From positions 1-64,000 of the forward strand of contig CAVRGW010000001.1 of assembly GCA_963720885.1 (NCBI GenBank): a stretch of 64,000 nt of DNA. The letters are read 5' to 3'. This stretch comes from DATLLN01 sp963720885 (lineage in GTDB: Bacteria > Actinomycetota > Thermoleophilia > Gaiellales > JAICJC01). Below the pieces are notes generated by a model. The model was not told the origin of the DNA. It saw only the letters and a list, made by a program, of their open reading frames with translations, and did no database searches. Below, piece by piece: positions 17,230 through 26,443 of the stretch (its first letter is position 1; each line of letters begins with the position of its first letter). The translations under genes and the position numbers were made by a program.

Positions 17230-18501
17230 TCAGGCCGCTTCGGCGTTGCCCGGCAGCGGCGCCTGCAGCGGAGGCTTGGCCCGGCCGCCGCGGATCCGGC
17301 CCGGATGCACGAACGTGCTGCCCGACGGCCCAGCGCGCACCGCCTGGTGCAGCGCGCTGCCCTTGAGCAGCTGCCGCCAGGTCAAGAACCACACCGTCCA
17401 GCCGTTCCCCCACACGCCGCCGCGCGGGCTGCCGCTGACGGTCACGGGATCGCCCGGGACGGATAGCTCGTAGTAGGCCTTGGCGTGCTCCGGCGACAGG
17501 TTGATGCAGCCGTGGCTGACGTTCTCGAAGCCCTGCTGCCCGACCGACCAGAACGCGTCGTGCAGATAGTCGCCCGACCAGGTGAACCTGACCGACCACG
17601 GCACCTGGATGTCGTAGCCCGGCCCCTTCATCTCCTCCGGGTTGTGCTTCTCGATCGACAGGTACGTCCCGTTCGGCGTATCGTCGCCGGGACGGCCGGA
17701 GCTCATCGGCCAGTTCCCGTACAGGTGCTTGTCGAGATAGATCTGCACCTGGTGGGTGGACGTGTCGGCCACCGCAATCAGCGAGCGGCCGATGCGGAAG
17801 CTCTGCGTCAGCGTGTGCGCGCCGTAGACCCCCGGCGAGACCTGCACGCCGTCGAGATGGCCGATGAAGTGGACGGTGGTCTCCGCCGGCCAGTACGTGC
17901 GGGGACGGAAGTAGGCGGTGCTGTCCCCGTCCCAGTACCAGGCGCCGACCACCGGCTTGGACGTCCGTACCTCGAGCGCCTGCTCCACCGCCGCCTTGTC
18001 GACGACCGGGTGGTCGAAGGTGAGGATGATCGGCATGCCCACCCCGTAGGTCTGCTGGTACCCCTCGAAGATCGTGGTGTTCTCGATCTGGGCCGGCACC
18101 AGCGTGCGGAACCTGCTGGTCTCGGACACCGTGCGCCCGTCGGCGTCGATCGCTGTGGCGTGCACCGTGTAGCGGGTGGCGGTGTGCAGCGTCTGCCGAA
18201 ACTGCCAGACGGCGGCGGATCGCACCAGATGGCCGTGCACGTGCATCCCGCCCCCATCCAGCGTGACGCTGGTCAAACTTCCGCCCCGTACGGCGACCGT
18301 AACCGGCCGCCCCGGCACCACCCGCCCGCGGCCGTTCCGAGGGCTGATCGAGACGTGCGCCGCGCTGACCGTCGGCGACTTCGGCGCGGCCTGGCTGGAT
18401 GCCGGCTGGCTGCTGCCGGCCATGTCGCTGCACCCGCTGGCGAGCGCGAGGCACAGCGCCACGGCGATACCGGCTATAACTGCCGAGGGCGACCGGCTCA
18501 T
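17230..18501 (-). CDS. L,D-transpeptidase lipoprotein
   Basis: Forms 3-3 cross-links in peptidoglycan outside the membrane. 423 residues: lipoprotein signal with lipobox LASGC (Cys24), two Ig-like domains (about 45-240; the second contains LTFDHPVVDKAAVEQALEV) and the YkuD catalytic domain (about 241-385) with HDAFWSVGQQGFENVSHGC followed by INLS; the catalytic Cys is residue 332 in the SHGCxN motif. The layout is that of the mycobacterial LdtMt2/Lpp class. It ends in a Pro/Arg-rich tail. Possibly co-transcribed with the small gene upstream at 18,717. Confidence 0.92.
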   Translation of the reverse strand: MSRSPSAVIAGIAVALCLALASGCSDMAGSSQPASSQAAPKSPTVSAAHVSISPRNGRGRVVPGRPVTVAVRGGSLTSVTLDGGGMHVHGHLVRSAAVWQFRQTLHTATRYTVHATAIDADGRTVSETSRFRTLVPAQIENTTIFEGYQQTYGVGMPIILTFDHPVVDKAAVEQALEVRTSKPVVGAWYWDGDSTAYFRPRTYWPAETTVHFIGHLDGVQVSPGVYGAHTLTQSFRIGRSLIAVADTSTHQVQIYLDKHLYGNWPMSSGRPGDDTPNGTYLSIEKHNPEEMKGPGYDIQVPWSVRFTWSGDYLHDAFWSVGQQGFENVSHGCINLSPEHAKAYYELSVPGDPVTVSGSPRGGVWGNGWTVWFLTWRQLLKGSALHQAVRAGPSGSTFVHPGRIRGGRAKPPLQAPLPGNAEAA

Positions 18502-18549
18502 CGGCCGTACCGTAGGCGACGGGCGAGCGGCTCGCAGCGTTCCAGGCGC

Positions 18550-18717
18550 CTAACGGCCGGGCAGTCGCGGCGCCACTGGCGTCGGAGCGGTCGGGAGCTG
18601 CCGCGTGGTTGGCTGCTCGACCAGATCCTGCCTCGCGAGCTCGTCGGCGATCTGTTCCGCGCGCGACCGCAGCGGCACGAGGTCGTGACGAGGGATGGGG
18701 ATCGGCGTCTCGGACAT
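18550..18717 (-). CDS. Small hypothetical protein
   Basis: 55 residues from ATG 18,717: MSETPIPIPRHDLVPLRSRA, then an amphipathic stretch EQIADELARQDLVEQ and a Pro/Thr-rich tail ending RLPGR. It stops 48 bases before the L,D-transpeptidase start and could be its operon partner. Codon pattern is compatible with coding, but there is no recognised family. Confidence 0.4.
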   Translation of the reverse strand: MSETPIPIPRHDLVPLRSRAEQIADELARQDLVEQPTTRQLPTAPTPVAPRLPGR

Positions 18718-18979
18718 GCTCGGAAGGCAGTCTAGCCCCAGGAAACACAAAACGCCGGCGGAAAACACATTATCCATGGCCGGTTCCGATTTGCTTTATC
18801 CAACCCTGAGTGCGACACTGAACGTGCACACTCCTGTCGGGTGAGGTTTGTCGAGTACCAATCGGCCCCCGACCTCCGAGTGTCGCAGGGTCGCACCTCA
18901 CACGGTTTCCCCCGGGGCTTCCGCATGTACAAATCACGCGCGACTGACGCCCTGGATTTATCAAGGAAGGGAGCAGGAC

Positions 18980-19267
18980 ATGTATGCCCTGATCCGTCAG
19001 TACGAAGGTCTCGACGCCACCACGCGCGAGACGGCCACCAGTAAGGCCAACGTCGAGTTGCGCCCGATCCTGACCAAGGCGCCGGGCTTCGTCAGCTACG
19101 AGCTGGTCGAGTCCGACGACAAGAATGGTCCGGTCACCTCCATCAGCGTGTTCGACACGCGTACACACGCTGAGGAGTCGGGCAAGCTCGCCGAGGAGTG
19201 GGTGCGTGCGAACATGCCTTCGATGACCAAGCCCAGCAAGGTCGCCGGAGAGCTCGTCGCTCATTAG
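18980..19267 (+). CDS. Small ABM-like dimeric alpha/beta-barrel protein
   Basis: 95 residues. Start ATG 18,980 follows AAGGAAGGGAGC. MYALIRQYEGLDATTRE, PGFVSYELVESDD and GPVTSISVFDTRTHAEES fit the antibiotic-biosynthesis-monooxygenase (ABM) type fold of small dimeric proteins, where the C-terminal helix carries the variable active site. Enzymatic activity cannot be claimed: these small members are often annotated only by fold. A strong hairpin terminator follows eight bases after the stop, so the transcript is probably monocistronic. Confidence 0.7.
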   Translation: MYALIRQYEGLDATTRETATSKANVELRPILTKAPGFVSYELVESDDKNGPVTSISVFDTRTHAEESGKLAEEWVRANMPSMTKPSKVAGELVAH

Positions 19268-19274
19268 GCATCGA

Positions 19275-19311
19275 CCGCTCGGAGGGTGCGCACGTTGCAC
19301 CCTCCGAGCGG
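19275..19311. terminator. Strong hairpin terminator
   Basis: Fifteen-base perfect stem (CCGCTCGGAGGGTGC and complement) with a seven-base loop, directly after the gene ending at 19,267. No T-run, as is common in high-GC actinobacteria. Confidence 0.75.
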
Positions 19312-19327
19312 TGATTCCCTGAACCCA

Positions 19328-19471
19328 GTGACCACGTTATGGCAGACATTCACGCGGCGGATGCGGTGTCCACACTGCAAGAAGCGGCTGGGACTCTTTC
19401 CCCCACCGACGGCGTGCCCGCAGTGTGGACGTCAGATCTACGACGCCCGCGATAGGCGACGTCGTTACTGA
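19328..19471 (+). CDS. Small zinc-ribbon protein
   Basis: About 47 residues from a GTG at 19,328 (an internal ATG at 19,361 is an alternative). Two CxxC pairs, MRCPHCKKRLGLFPPPTACP and QCGRQIYD, form a rubredoxin-like zinc ribbon; a strongly basic tail DARDRRRRY ends the protein. The motif is clear, but start and function are uncertain. Such stand-alone ribbons are common small genes in actinobacteria. Confidence 0.5.
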   Translation: MTTLWQTFTRRMRCPHCKKRLGLFPPPTACPQCGRQIYDARDRRRRY

Positions 19472-19511
19472 TCGATAACGCGCGCGCCGCCCGGCAATCT
19501 GACCACGGCGG

Positions 19512-20633
19512 CTACGACGCGCGGTCGATCGCGACACGCAGCTGCTCGACGGCGTAGCCGATGTCGTCGTCGTTCATGCCCGGGTAGAACGGCAGCACAA
19601 GGCTCGAGTCGCTCGCCCGTTCCGTCACCGGCAGCATGCCCCGGCGGTACCCGAACCGCCTGGCGTACTCGGGCTGGAGGTGAATCGCCGGCATGTAGGG
19701 ACGCGTCTGGATGCCGGAAGCGGCGAGGTGTGCGGCAACGCGGTCACGCGAGATACCGCTTTCGAACCGGATGGGGAACACGAACCAGCTACGCCGCAGC
19801 CGTGTGGATCCGGCAGGTCGGCGCACGCCGTCGACTCCGGCGAGCGCGGCAAGGTACCCCGCCGCGACGCGCTCGCGCTCGGCCAGCAGCTCGTCGATCC
19901 TCTCGAGCTGGCCGACCCCGATGGCCGCGGTGACATCGCTCATTCGATAGTTGAATCCGAGACGGTCGAACGCCATCGCGCCGCCGGCCGCTCGACCCTG
20001 GTTGACCAACGAGCGCAGCAGTTCCCCGAGTGCGGCGTCGTCGGTCGTGATCATCCCGCCCTCGCCCGTTGTCATCTGTTTGTTGGCGTAGAACGCATAC
20101 ACCGTCGGGTTGCCGTCAGCACCGACCACGCGGCCGTCGAGCGTGGCCAGCAACGCTTCGCAGCCGTCCTCGACGACCGCCAGTGAGTGCGTGTGCGCAG
20201 TCCGCATGATCGCCGTCATCTCACAGGGGTGGCCGAAGATGTGGACCGGAATGATTGCGCGCGTGCGGTCGGTCACCGCGTCCTCGACGGCTCGTGGGTC
20301 GATGGTCAGAGACTCGTCGTCGATGTCGACGAAGACCGGCGTGGCATGCTCGTAGAGGATCACGTTCGCCGAGGAGATGAACGAGAACGACGGCGTGATC
20401 ACCTCGTCCCCGGGTTGCAGGCCCACGGTGTGGAGCGTGGCATGCAGCCCCCCGGTTCCGCTCGAGCAGGCAACGGCGAATTTCCGACCCACGCATTCGG
20501 CGAATGCGCGTTCGAACCGGGCTGTCATCGGCCCGAGGCTGAGGATGCCCGATCGCAGCACCTCGACGACGAGCTCCTCCTCTCGCCGGCCGAGGGACGG
20601 TCGCGCGAGCGGTAGCCGAAGCGCAGTGCTCAT
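19512..20633 (-). CDS. DegT/DnrJ/EryC1/StrS sugar aminotransferase
   Basis: PLP-dependent transamination of a nucleotide keto-sugar. 373 residues with SSGTGGLHATLH (phosphate-binding turn), GDEVITPSFSFISSANVILY, the VVEDGCEALLA loop (usually EDAAEA, here with Cys) and the PLP lysine at residue 185 in YANKQMTTGEGGMI. C-terminal NYRMSDVTAAIGVGQLERID is typical. The start overlaps the stop of the upstream epimerase gene by four bases (ATGA), so the two are translationally coupled and probably act on the same nucleotide-sugar. Confidence 0.9.
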   Translation of the reverse strand: MSTALRLPLARPSLGRREEELVVEVLRSGILSLGPMTARFERAFAECVGRKFAVACSSGTGGLHATLHTVGLQPGDEVITPSFSFISSANVILYEHATPVFVDIDDESLTIDPRAVEDAVTDRTRAIIPVHIFGHPCEMTAIMRTAHTHSLAVVEDGCEALLATLDGRVVGADGNPTVYAFYANKQMTTGEGGMITTDDAALGELLRSLVNQGRAAGGAMAFDRLGFNYRMSDVTAAIGVGQLERIDELLAERERVAAGYLAALAGVDGVRRPAGSTRLRRSWFVFPIRFESGISRDRVAAHLAASGIQTRPYMPAIHLQPEYARRFGYRRGMLPVTERASDSSLVLPFYPGMNDDDIGYAVEQLRVAIDRAS

Positions 20634-21790
20634 CGCAGCGCCCCCGAGTACACCGGACGACGCCGCGTCTCGGTGGCCAGCGCGGATCTGAGAATCCGCC
20701 GCCGGTGGGGCCAGAGTGCACCGAGCGTCGCGCGGGCGCCGGAGGGGAAGGGCGATGGCCGGAACCCCAGCGCGGGTAGCCGTTCCGACGCCGCGCGGTA
20801 CGTTGAACGCGAACCGGCGAAGGACTCGTTCGTGACCTGCGTCGGACGGCCGAGCGCGGCTGCTGCCCCGGCCACATGCTCCGCCAGCTCACGGAGCGGG
20901 GCGATCGCTCCGAACTGATTCATGACGACAGGGCTCCCCGGATCCGGGGGATGCTCCACCGCGAGCTCGATGCAGCGCACCGCGTCCTCGAGGAGGATGA
21001 AGGGGTATTCGGCCTCCGCATCGCCGTGGATCGTGATCTCGCCGTCCGCCAGCGCGAACGCGCAGAAGCGGTTGATCGCGGCACCGAACTCCGGGTCGTA
21101 ATCGAAACGCGTGACGAGCCGAGGATCGATATCCGTCTCGGCGGTCGTGACCCCGTACACGGCTCCCTGGCGGAGGATCGTCAGCCGCAGCCTCCACATG
21201 CGCGCCGCAAACAGGGCGTTGTCAGAGTCGTGCCGCTTGCTGAGGTCGTAGAGCGTCTGCGGACGCTGCGGAAACGGCAGGCAGTCACAGCGGCCCTTGT
21301 GGATCAGGTCGATCTCTCCCTCCGCGATCTCAATCGCCGGCCGCCCGTACTCGCCCATCGTCCCCAACTTGACCAGGTGGGCGCCGGGAGCCCGCTCCGC
21401 GACGGACCAGAGGATGCGTAGTGATGCGAACACGTTCGTCTCGAACGTCGTCACCGCTTGCTCGAGGCTCTCGTCGGCCCAGCGCGCGCTTGGCTGCCCC
21501 GCCAGTTGGAGCACGACGTCAGGCCGGAACTCCTCGATCGCCTCCGCGGCGCACGCGGGCCTGCGGAGATCGTCGTGAATGAAGTCGATCCGCCGCCCAG
21601 TCAGCTCCCGCCACGCCGTCCGCCGTTCGTCCCACGACCGGATCGGCGTCAGCGACCGCCGCGCGGCCGCTTCCAGCCACCGCCGTCGCGAGAAGCTCTC
21701 CAGAACACAGACGTCCCAGCCTCGCTCCGAAAACCGCAGTGCGACCGGCCAGCCGACATACCCGTCCCCGCCAAGCACAAGCACCCGCAT
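20630..21790 (-). CDS. NAD-dependent epimerase, UDP-sulfoquinovose synthase-like
   Basis: 386 residues from ATG 21,790, five bases after GGAGG. Extended SDR with LVLGGDGYVGWPVALRFSER (NAD loop). The catalytic region TLYDLSKRHDSDN followed by ILRQGAVYGV closely follows SQD1 (YHLSKVHDSHN...QGVVYGV), the enzyme that makes UDP-sulfoquinovose from UDP-glucose and sulfite. Thr in KLGTMGEYG matches the SQD1 substrate site. Coupled to a DegT aminotransferase, it may instead serve an amino- or branched-sugar pathway, as many SQD1 relatives do. No sulfolipid glycosyltransferase lies beside it. Confidence 0.8.
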   Translation of the reverse strand: MRVLVLGGDGYVGWPVALRFSERGWDVCVLESFSRRRWLEAAARRSLTPIRSWDERRTAWRELTGRRIDFIHDDLRRPACAAEAIEEFRPDVVLQLAGQPSARWADESLEQAVTTFETNVFASLRILWSVAERAPGAHLVKLGTMGEYGRPAIEIAEGEIDLIHKGRCDCLPFPQRPQTLYDLSKRHDSDNALFAARMWRLRLTILRQGAVYGVTTAETDIDPRLVTRFDYDPEFGAAINRFCAFALADGEITIHGDAEAEYPFILLEDAVRCIELAVEHPPDPGSPVVMNQFGAIAPLRELAEHVAGAAAALGRPTQVTNESFAGSRSTYRAASERLPALGFRPSPFPSGARATLGALWPHRRRILRSALATETRRRPVYSGALR

Positions 21791-21829
21791 AGATTCCTCC
21801 CCGCGGAGTGATCTGCGACCATAGCAAGA

Positions 21830-23566
21830 ATGCACCGCGTCGTTCTGGCAGCCGCGGTATGTATCTGCGTCGCTGGTACCGCTTGGTGGCTCGCGCGCGG
21901 CGAGACGCGCGATGCGCCCGAGCATCCGGGGCCGGCATCCGGCCTGCCCGCACTCCAGATCGCCGGTCCCCACCGGTGGATCAGCTGCCCGAGGGAGCGA
22001 CCGCCGCCACCGGCGACGCCGGTCCTCGAAATCGTCGAGATCGACAACGGTGGCGTGCCGGGATGCGGCGACGGATCGGCACTGACAACCGTCACCCCGG
22101 CGTTCGCGGACGAGCGCGCCACGGTGACCTTGCGGTACAACGTGACCGCACCGGGCACCGTTCGCACGGAGGTCTGCGCCAACCGCCTGTCGGGGCTCGC
22201 ACCGGTGTGGTCGCGCACCCAGCAGGCGGGAACCGGGATGCATGCGGTCTCGTGGACGGTCCCGCCGGCCACCGGCACCGGCACCTACGCCATGTCGGTC
22301 TCCGCGACCACATCGAACGGCACGGCGACGATCGGCCCGTGCCTCACCGGTGGTGCGGACCGCCGCGGCCCCGTCGTCAGAGTCGTGGGTATCGACGCCG
22401 CGTTCGCCCGCCGTAGCTACCAGCCGGGACAGCTCGCGCGACTGTCCATCACGGCGCGGGCGTCGACGATCGACGCGGCGATGTATCGCACCGGCGGTGG
22501 TTCCCAGGGCGGCAACGACGCCGGTGCGCGGCAGATGTTGGGCGCGCCCATCACCACGACCACGCGGCTGCCATGGGGTTCGCCGAATCGCGTCCGCCGC
22601 GGCACCGTCCTGCTTCGCCTGCCGGCGGGCCTGGAGAGTGCGCTCTACGACCTCCGCTTGTCGGCACACGGTCAGGTCGGCTACGCCCCGCTCGTCGTCC
22701 GGCCGCGACGGCCCGGCACGTCACGGATAGCCGTTGTCGTTCCCACCAACACGTGGACTGCCTACAACTTCGCCGACCCCGAAGGTGACGGCCTGGCTAA
22801 CACCTGGTATGCGGGTTCGCTGGGAACGTCCACCGTGCAGCTCGGCGTGCCATTCATCAACGGCGGCGCGCCGCCGCAGTGGTATCGCAGCGACTTCCTG
22901 GCCTGGCTTGCGACGCACGACCTTCATCCCGACCTCCTGACAGATGACGATCTCGAAACGATTCCCGACGAGCGGCAGCTCGCCAAGACGTACTCCGCCA
23001 TCATCTTCGCGGGCCATGAGGAGTACGTGACCACCCACGAATACGACCTGATCAACGGGTATCGCGACCTCGGGGGAAGCCTCGCCTTCCTCTCAGCCAA
23101 CAGCTTCTTCTGGCGCGTCGATCGCGAGGGCACGAAGCTGCGCAGGATCGCTCAGTGGCGCGATCTGGGAAGGCCTGAAGGAGCTCTGGTCGGTGTGCAG
23201 TACGCCGCGAACGACGCCGGCCGGCACCGCGGTCCCTACCGCATCAACGACATCGATGCGGCACCGTGGCTCTTCCGGGGCACCGGTCTGCACAACGGGT
23301 CGACCTTCGGCTCGTACGGCGTGGAGTTCGACATGCTCGGGCCGGCGTCACCTCCACAGACCGCGCTGCTCGCCCAGGTTGACCCGCACATGCCGAGCGG
23401 CACCGTACGGGGGGACATGACGTTCTACCGCCAGGGTCGATCCGAGGTGTTCGCCGCGGGGACGGAATCGTTCTTCGACTCGACGGCATCGTCGATCGTC
23501 GACCGCATGCTGATGAACCTCTGGCACCGCTGGGCGGCCAGGACACCGCCGCTCGGCGTCAGCTGA
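21830..23566 (+). CDS. Secreted DMF-amidase beta-subunit-like protein
   Basis: 578 residues. An N-terminal membrane/signal segment (VVLAAAVCICVAGTAWWLA) is followed by an Ig-like part (about 90-260) and, from about 300, a domain like the C-terminal part of the N,N-dimethylformamidase beta subunit: VVVPTNTWTAYNFADPEGDG, SDFLAWLATHDLHPDLLTDD, IIFAGHEEYVTTHEYDLING, then GGSLAFLSANSFFWRV. In this family the domain often occurs alone in secreted actinobacterial proteins of unknown activity. It is divergent from the epimerase-aminotransferase pair (39-base gap), which suggests a role with a modified surface glycan. Confidence 0.75.
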   Translation: MHRVVLAAAVCICVAGTAWWLARGETRDAPEHPGPASGLPALQIAGPHRWISCPRERPPPPATPVLEIVEIDNGGVPGCGDGSALTTVTPAFADERATVTLRYNVTAPGTVRTEVCANRLSGLAPVWSRTQQAGTGMHAVSWTVPPATGTGTYAMSVSATTSNGTATIGPCLTGGADRRGPVVRVVGIDAAFARRSYQPGQLARLSITARASTIDAAMYRTGGGSQGGNDAGARQMLGAPITTTTRLPWGSPNRVRRGTVLLRLPAGLESALYDLRLSAHGQVGYAPLVVRPRRPGTSRIAVVVPTNTWTAYNFADPEGDGLANTWYAGSLGTSTVQLGVPFINGGAPPQWYRSDFLAWLATHDLHPDLLTDDDLETIPDERQLAKTYSAIIFAGHEEYVTTHEYDLINGYRDLGGSLAFLSANSFFWRVDREGTKLRRIAQWRDLGRPEGALVGVQYAANDAGRHRGPYRINDIDAAPWLFRGTGLHNGSTFGSYGVEFDMLGPASPPQTALLAQVDPHMPSGTVRGDMTFYRQGRSEVFAAGTESFFDSTASSIVDRMLMNLWHRWAARTPPLGVS

Positions 23567-23582
23567 GCGGATCCCGCGCGCC

Positions 23583-25139
23583 TTACTGAACGACCGTGTG
23601 TTGCATGGCCCACAGGGCCGCGGCCGCCCGCGTCGAGACGCCGATCTTGCCGTAGATATGCTGAATGTGGTGGTCGGCGGTCTTGGGAGCGATGGTCAAC
23701 CGCTCGGCGATCTCGCCCGTCGTCAGCCCCCTGGCCGCGAGTCGCAGCACCTCGACCTCGCGGCGGGTCAGCCCGCCCGGGTTCTGCTGCCGCTTGCCCG
23801 TGCGGGTCTGCGGCTCGCCGTGCCCGGCTGCCACCAGCACGGCCCGACTGGCCCGGGGCTCGAGCGCGCCGTCCGATTCCAGCCGGCGAAGCTCGTCGGC
23901 CGCCTCGGTGGAAGAGAACGGCGGGCGGTCCGCACGCTCGGTCGTCAGGCCCACGTACGTCTCCGTCGCCGCCAGGATGCAGGCCCCCAGGTCGTCGCCG
24001 TCCGCGCGCAGGCGCTTGTGGTATCCCGACCCATCGCACTTCTCGTGGTGTGCCGACGCGACCGGGTTGAGGAGGTCGAGCGCCGGCGATCGCCGCAGCA
24101 TCTGCTCGGTCACCATCGGGTGCAGCTCAACCCGGTCGAACTCCGCCCGCGTCAGCTGGGCCGGCTTGTCCCAGATCGAGTTCGGCACTACCGTCGTACC
24201 GAAGTCGTGCACCAGCGCCGCACGGCGAACGGTGGCCACGTCCTCCTCGGTGAGACCGAGCACGCGCGCCGCCTCCGCCGCCAGCTCCGCCGAGCGGCGG
24301 CTGTGGCCGCCCATGTACGGCGACTTGAGATCGATGAAATCCGCTGCCACGGCGAGGGCGTCGTCCAGCTGCTCGCCGGACAGCAGCCGGTGAGGCTCGG
24401 GCTCGAGGGCCAGCACAGCGTCCCACGGCTCCGTCCGCTCCAGGCGGTCGAACCAGCCGCGACCATGCTCGGCGAACAGATCGGCAAGCGCCGGGTCATA
24501 GGTGCGGTCGCGCCGGTCGACGGCGAGCTCGAGCGCACGGTCGGGCGAGAACAGCCGACCGATCGCTTCCATGTCGTGGCTCAGGTGCACCACCCGCATC
24601 GGCAGCGGGATCGCCTCGCCGGCGACGTGGTTGGGATAGCCGTTGCCGTTCCAGCGCTCGAACGTGAAGCGCAGCGCATCGCGAACGCCGGGTCCGAAGT
24701 CCAGTCGCCGCACCAGCATGTCGGCGACCTCGCAGCCGGACGTGAAGTTGTACACCGCCCACTCGCGGGCGGTCTCCTGGATCAGCCGGACGATCGCGTC
24801 GCGCTCCTCGGGGCTCCGCCCGGCGGTCGCGAACTCCATCACGTCGTGCATCACCTCGGCCGGGTTGGCGGCGTCGTGCACCAACGTCTGGGCTCGGATC
24901 GCGATCTCGTCGCCGAACACGGTGGCGACCTCGTGCGCGTGCCCGGTGCAGCCGACGTAGCGCAACATCGCAACCCAGTACGCGTCCTCGCGCACCTGGT
25001 CATCGACGTCCGCGGCCTCGCAGATCCAGGTCGCGAGCAGGCAGGACCGCAGCTGGGACTCGAGCGGCTGGCCGAAGGCGTTGTCCTGCGCGAGCGCCAG
25101 CGTGGCGACCAGTTCACCGAGCCGAAGTGACGGAGTCAA
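23583..25139 (-). CDS. Tandem HD-GYP protein with LuxR DNA-binding domain
   Basis: 518 residues. First half: a degenerate HD-GYP module with ERWNGNGYPNHVAGEAIPLP and MRVVHLSHDMEAIGRL but no clear HD metal pair. Second: a better HD-GYP domain with HSRRSAELAAEAARVLGL, the HD of LVHDFGTTVVPNSIWDKP, and HHEKCDGSGYHKRL (GYH instead of GYP). The C-terminus is a LuxR/GerE helix-turn-helix (LTRREVEVLRLAARGLTTGE, IAERLTIAPKTADHHIQHIY). HD-GYP domains hydrolyse cyclic di-GMP; here the ligand state may instead control DNA binding. It is divergent from the binding-protein gene at 25,251, a likely target. Confidence 0.85.
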   Translation of the reverse strand: MTPSLRLGELVATLALAQDNAFGQPLESQLRSCLLATWICEAADVDDQVREDAYWVAMLRYVGCTGHAHEVATVFGDEIAIRAQTLVHDAANPAEVMHDVMEFATAGRSPEERDAIVRLIQETAREWAVYNFTSGCEVADMLVRRLDFGPGVRDALRFTFERWNGNGYPNHVAGEAIPLPMRVVHLSHDMEAIGRLFSPDRALELAVDRRDRTYDPALADLFAEHGRGWFDRLERTEPWDAVLALEPEPHRLLSGEQLDDALAVAADFIDLKSPYMGGHSRRSAELAAEAARVLGLTEEDVATVRRAALVHDFGTTVVPNSIWDKPAQLTRAEFDRVELHPMVTEQMLRRSPALDLLNPVASAHHEKCDGSGYHKRLRADGDDLGACILAATETYVGLTTERADRPPFSSTEAADELRRLESDGALEPRASRAVLVAAGHGEPQTRTGKRQQNPGGLTRREVEVLRLAARGLTTGEIAERLTIAPKTADHHIQHIYGKIGVSTRAAAALWAMQHTVVQ

Positions 25140-25250
25140 AGATAGGGAGTCCTCCCGATGTTTCGACGGGCATGGTCGGACAGGATCCTCTCACGACGCG
25201 TCGCTCAAGGAAGTCCGGACCAACCGAACACTCGATCCACAGGAGGACAC

Positions 25251-26393
25251 GTGGCAGCACAACCAACCCCAGAGCGCGACCCCATCAAGGTCGGGGTGAT
25301 CGCCGACCAGACCGGCCCGCTCTCGATCATCGGGCTTGCCAACGCCAATGTTGCCAGAATGGTAATCGGTGACATCAATGCCAAGGGTGGCCTGCTCGGG
25401 CGGCACGTCGCCCTGCATCTCGAGGACGGCGCGACCGACGATGACGTCGCCGCAGCCGCGGCGACGAAGCTCGTCCAGGACGATCGGGTGGATGTCATCT
25501 TCGGCGGCATCTACAGCTCCACCCGGCAGGCCATCAAAGGCCCCGCCGTGGTCGAGGGCAAGACGCTCTACATCTACCCGGAGCAGTACGAGGGCCAGGA
25601 GTCGGATCCGCTGATCTTCTGCACCGGGCCGGTGCCCGCGCAGCAGGTCGACCCGTTCATCCCGTGGCTGATGCGGGAGACCGGGGCCAGGACCTTCTAT
25701 CTGCCGTCGGCGGACTACATCTGGCCGCACGTGATGAACGCGCGCGTGCGGGACGTCGTCACCGCGAACGGCGGGGAGATCGTCGGCGAGGAGTACTTCC
25801 CGCTCGACCACGCCGACTACCGGGCCACGGTCGGCCGGATCACCGAGACCGGTGCCGACGTGGTGTTCAACACGACCGTCCCGCCCGGCGCGGCGCCGTT
25901 CCTCGAGCAGCTTCACGAGTCCGGCTTCGGCGACCGCGGCGGACACCTGGTGTGCACCTACTTCGAGGAGAACTTCCTGAACATGGTGCCGGCGGCGCAC
26001 GTCGAGGGGGTCTACAGCTGCCTCGACTACTACCAGACGGTCGACGACCCGTTCAGCCAGAGGCTGCTGGCGCAGTACGACGCGCTGTACCCCGGCGGCG
26101 CGAAGTTCACCGGCGGCAGCGGGTGCTCGGGCCTCTACCGCGGGCTGCGCCTGTGGGCCGCGGCGGTGGCCGAGGCGGAGTCGCTCACGCAGGCCGAGGT
26201 GATCGCCGCGCTCGATCACGCCGAGATCGCCGAAGGCCCCGGCGGGCCGGCGGCGATGGCGCCCGGCCAGCATCACGTGCGCATGAACATGTACATCGGC
26301 CAGGGCAGGAACGGCCGCTTCGAGATCGTCAAGAACCTCGGGGCGATGGATCCGCAGGAGCGCCTGGTGAACACCCCGGTGGCGACCGCCTGA
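25251..26393 (+). CDS. AmiC/urea-amide binding protein without signal peptide
   Basis: 380 residues from GTG 25,251, five bases after AGGAGG. Type I periplasmic-binding fold of the branched-chain amino acid/urea/short-chain amide group: IKVGVIADQTGPLSIIG, DINAKGGLLGRHVALHLEDG, VDVIFGGIYSSTRQAIKGP and YIYPEQYEGQESDPLIFCTG. The last resembles the urea and amide binding proteins UrtA, FmdD and AmiC. The N-terminus is polar (MAAQPTPERDP), so no export signal is visible and no transporter genes follow. A cytosolic amide sensor like AmiC is therefore plausible, perhaps linked to the divergent HD-GYP-LuxR regulator. The next gene follows after 50 bases. Confidence 0.85.
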   Translation: MAAQPTPERDPIKVGVIADQTGPLSIIGLANANVARMVIGDINAKGGLLGRHVALHLEDGATDDDVAAAAATKLVQDDRVDVIFGGIYSSTRQAIKGPAVVEGKTLYIYPEQYEGQESDPLIFCTGPVPAQQVDPFIPWLMRETGARTFYLPSADYIWPHVMNARVRDVVTANGGEIVGEEYFPLDHADYRATVGRITETGADVVFNTTVPPGAAPFLEQLHESGFGDRGGHLVCTYFEENFLNMVPAAHVEGVYSCLDYYQTVDDPFSQRLLAQYDALYPGGAKFTGGSGCSGLYRGLRLWAAAVAEAESLTQAEVIAALDHAEIAEGPGGPAAMAPGQHHVRMNMYIGQGRNGRFEIVKNLGAMDPQERLVNTPVATA

Positions 26394-26443
26394 ACGCGGC
26401 GCCGCAGACTGACAACGACACACACCAACGAATGGAGATCGAC

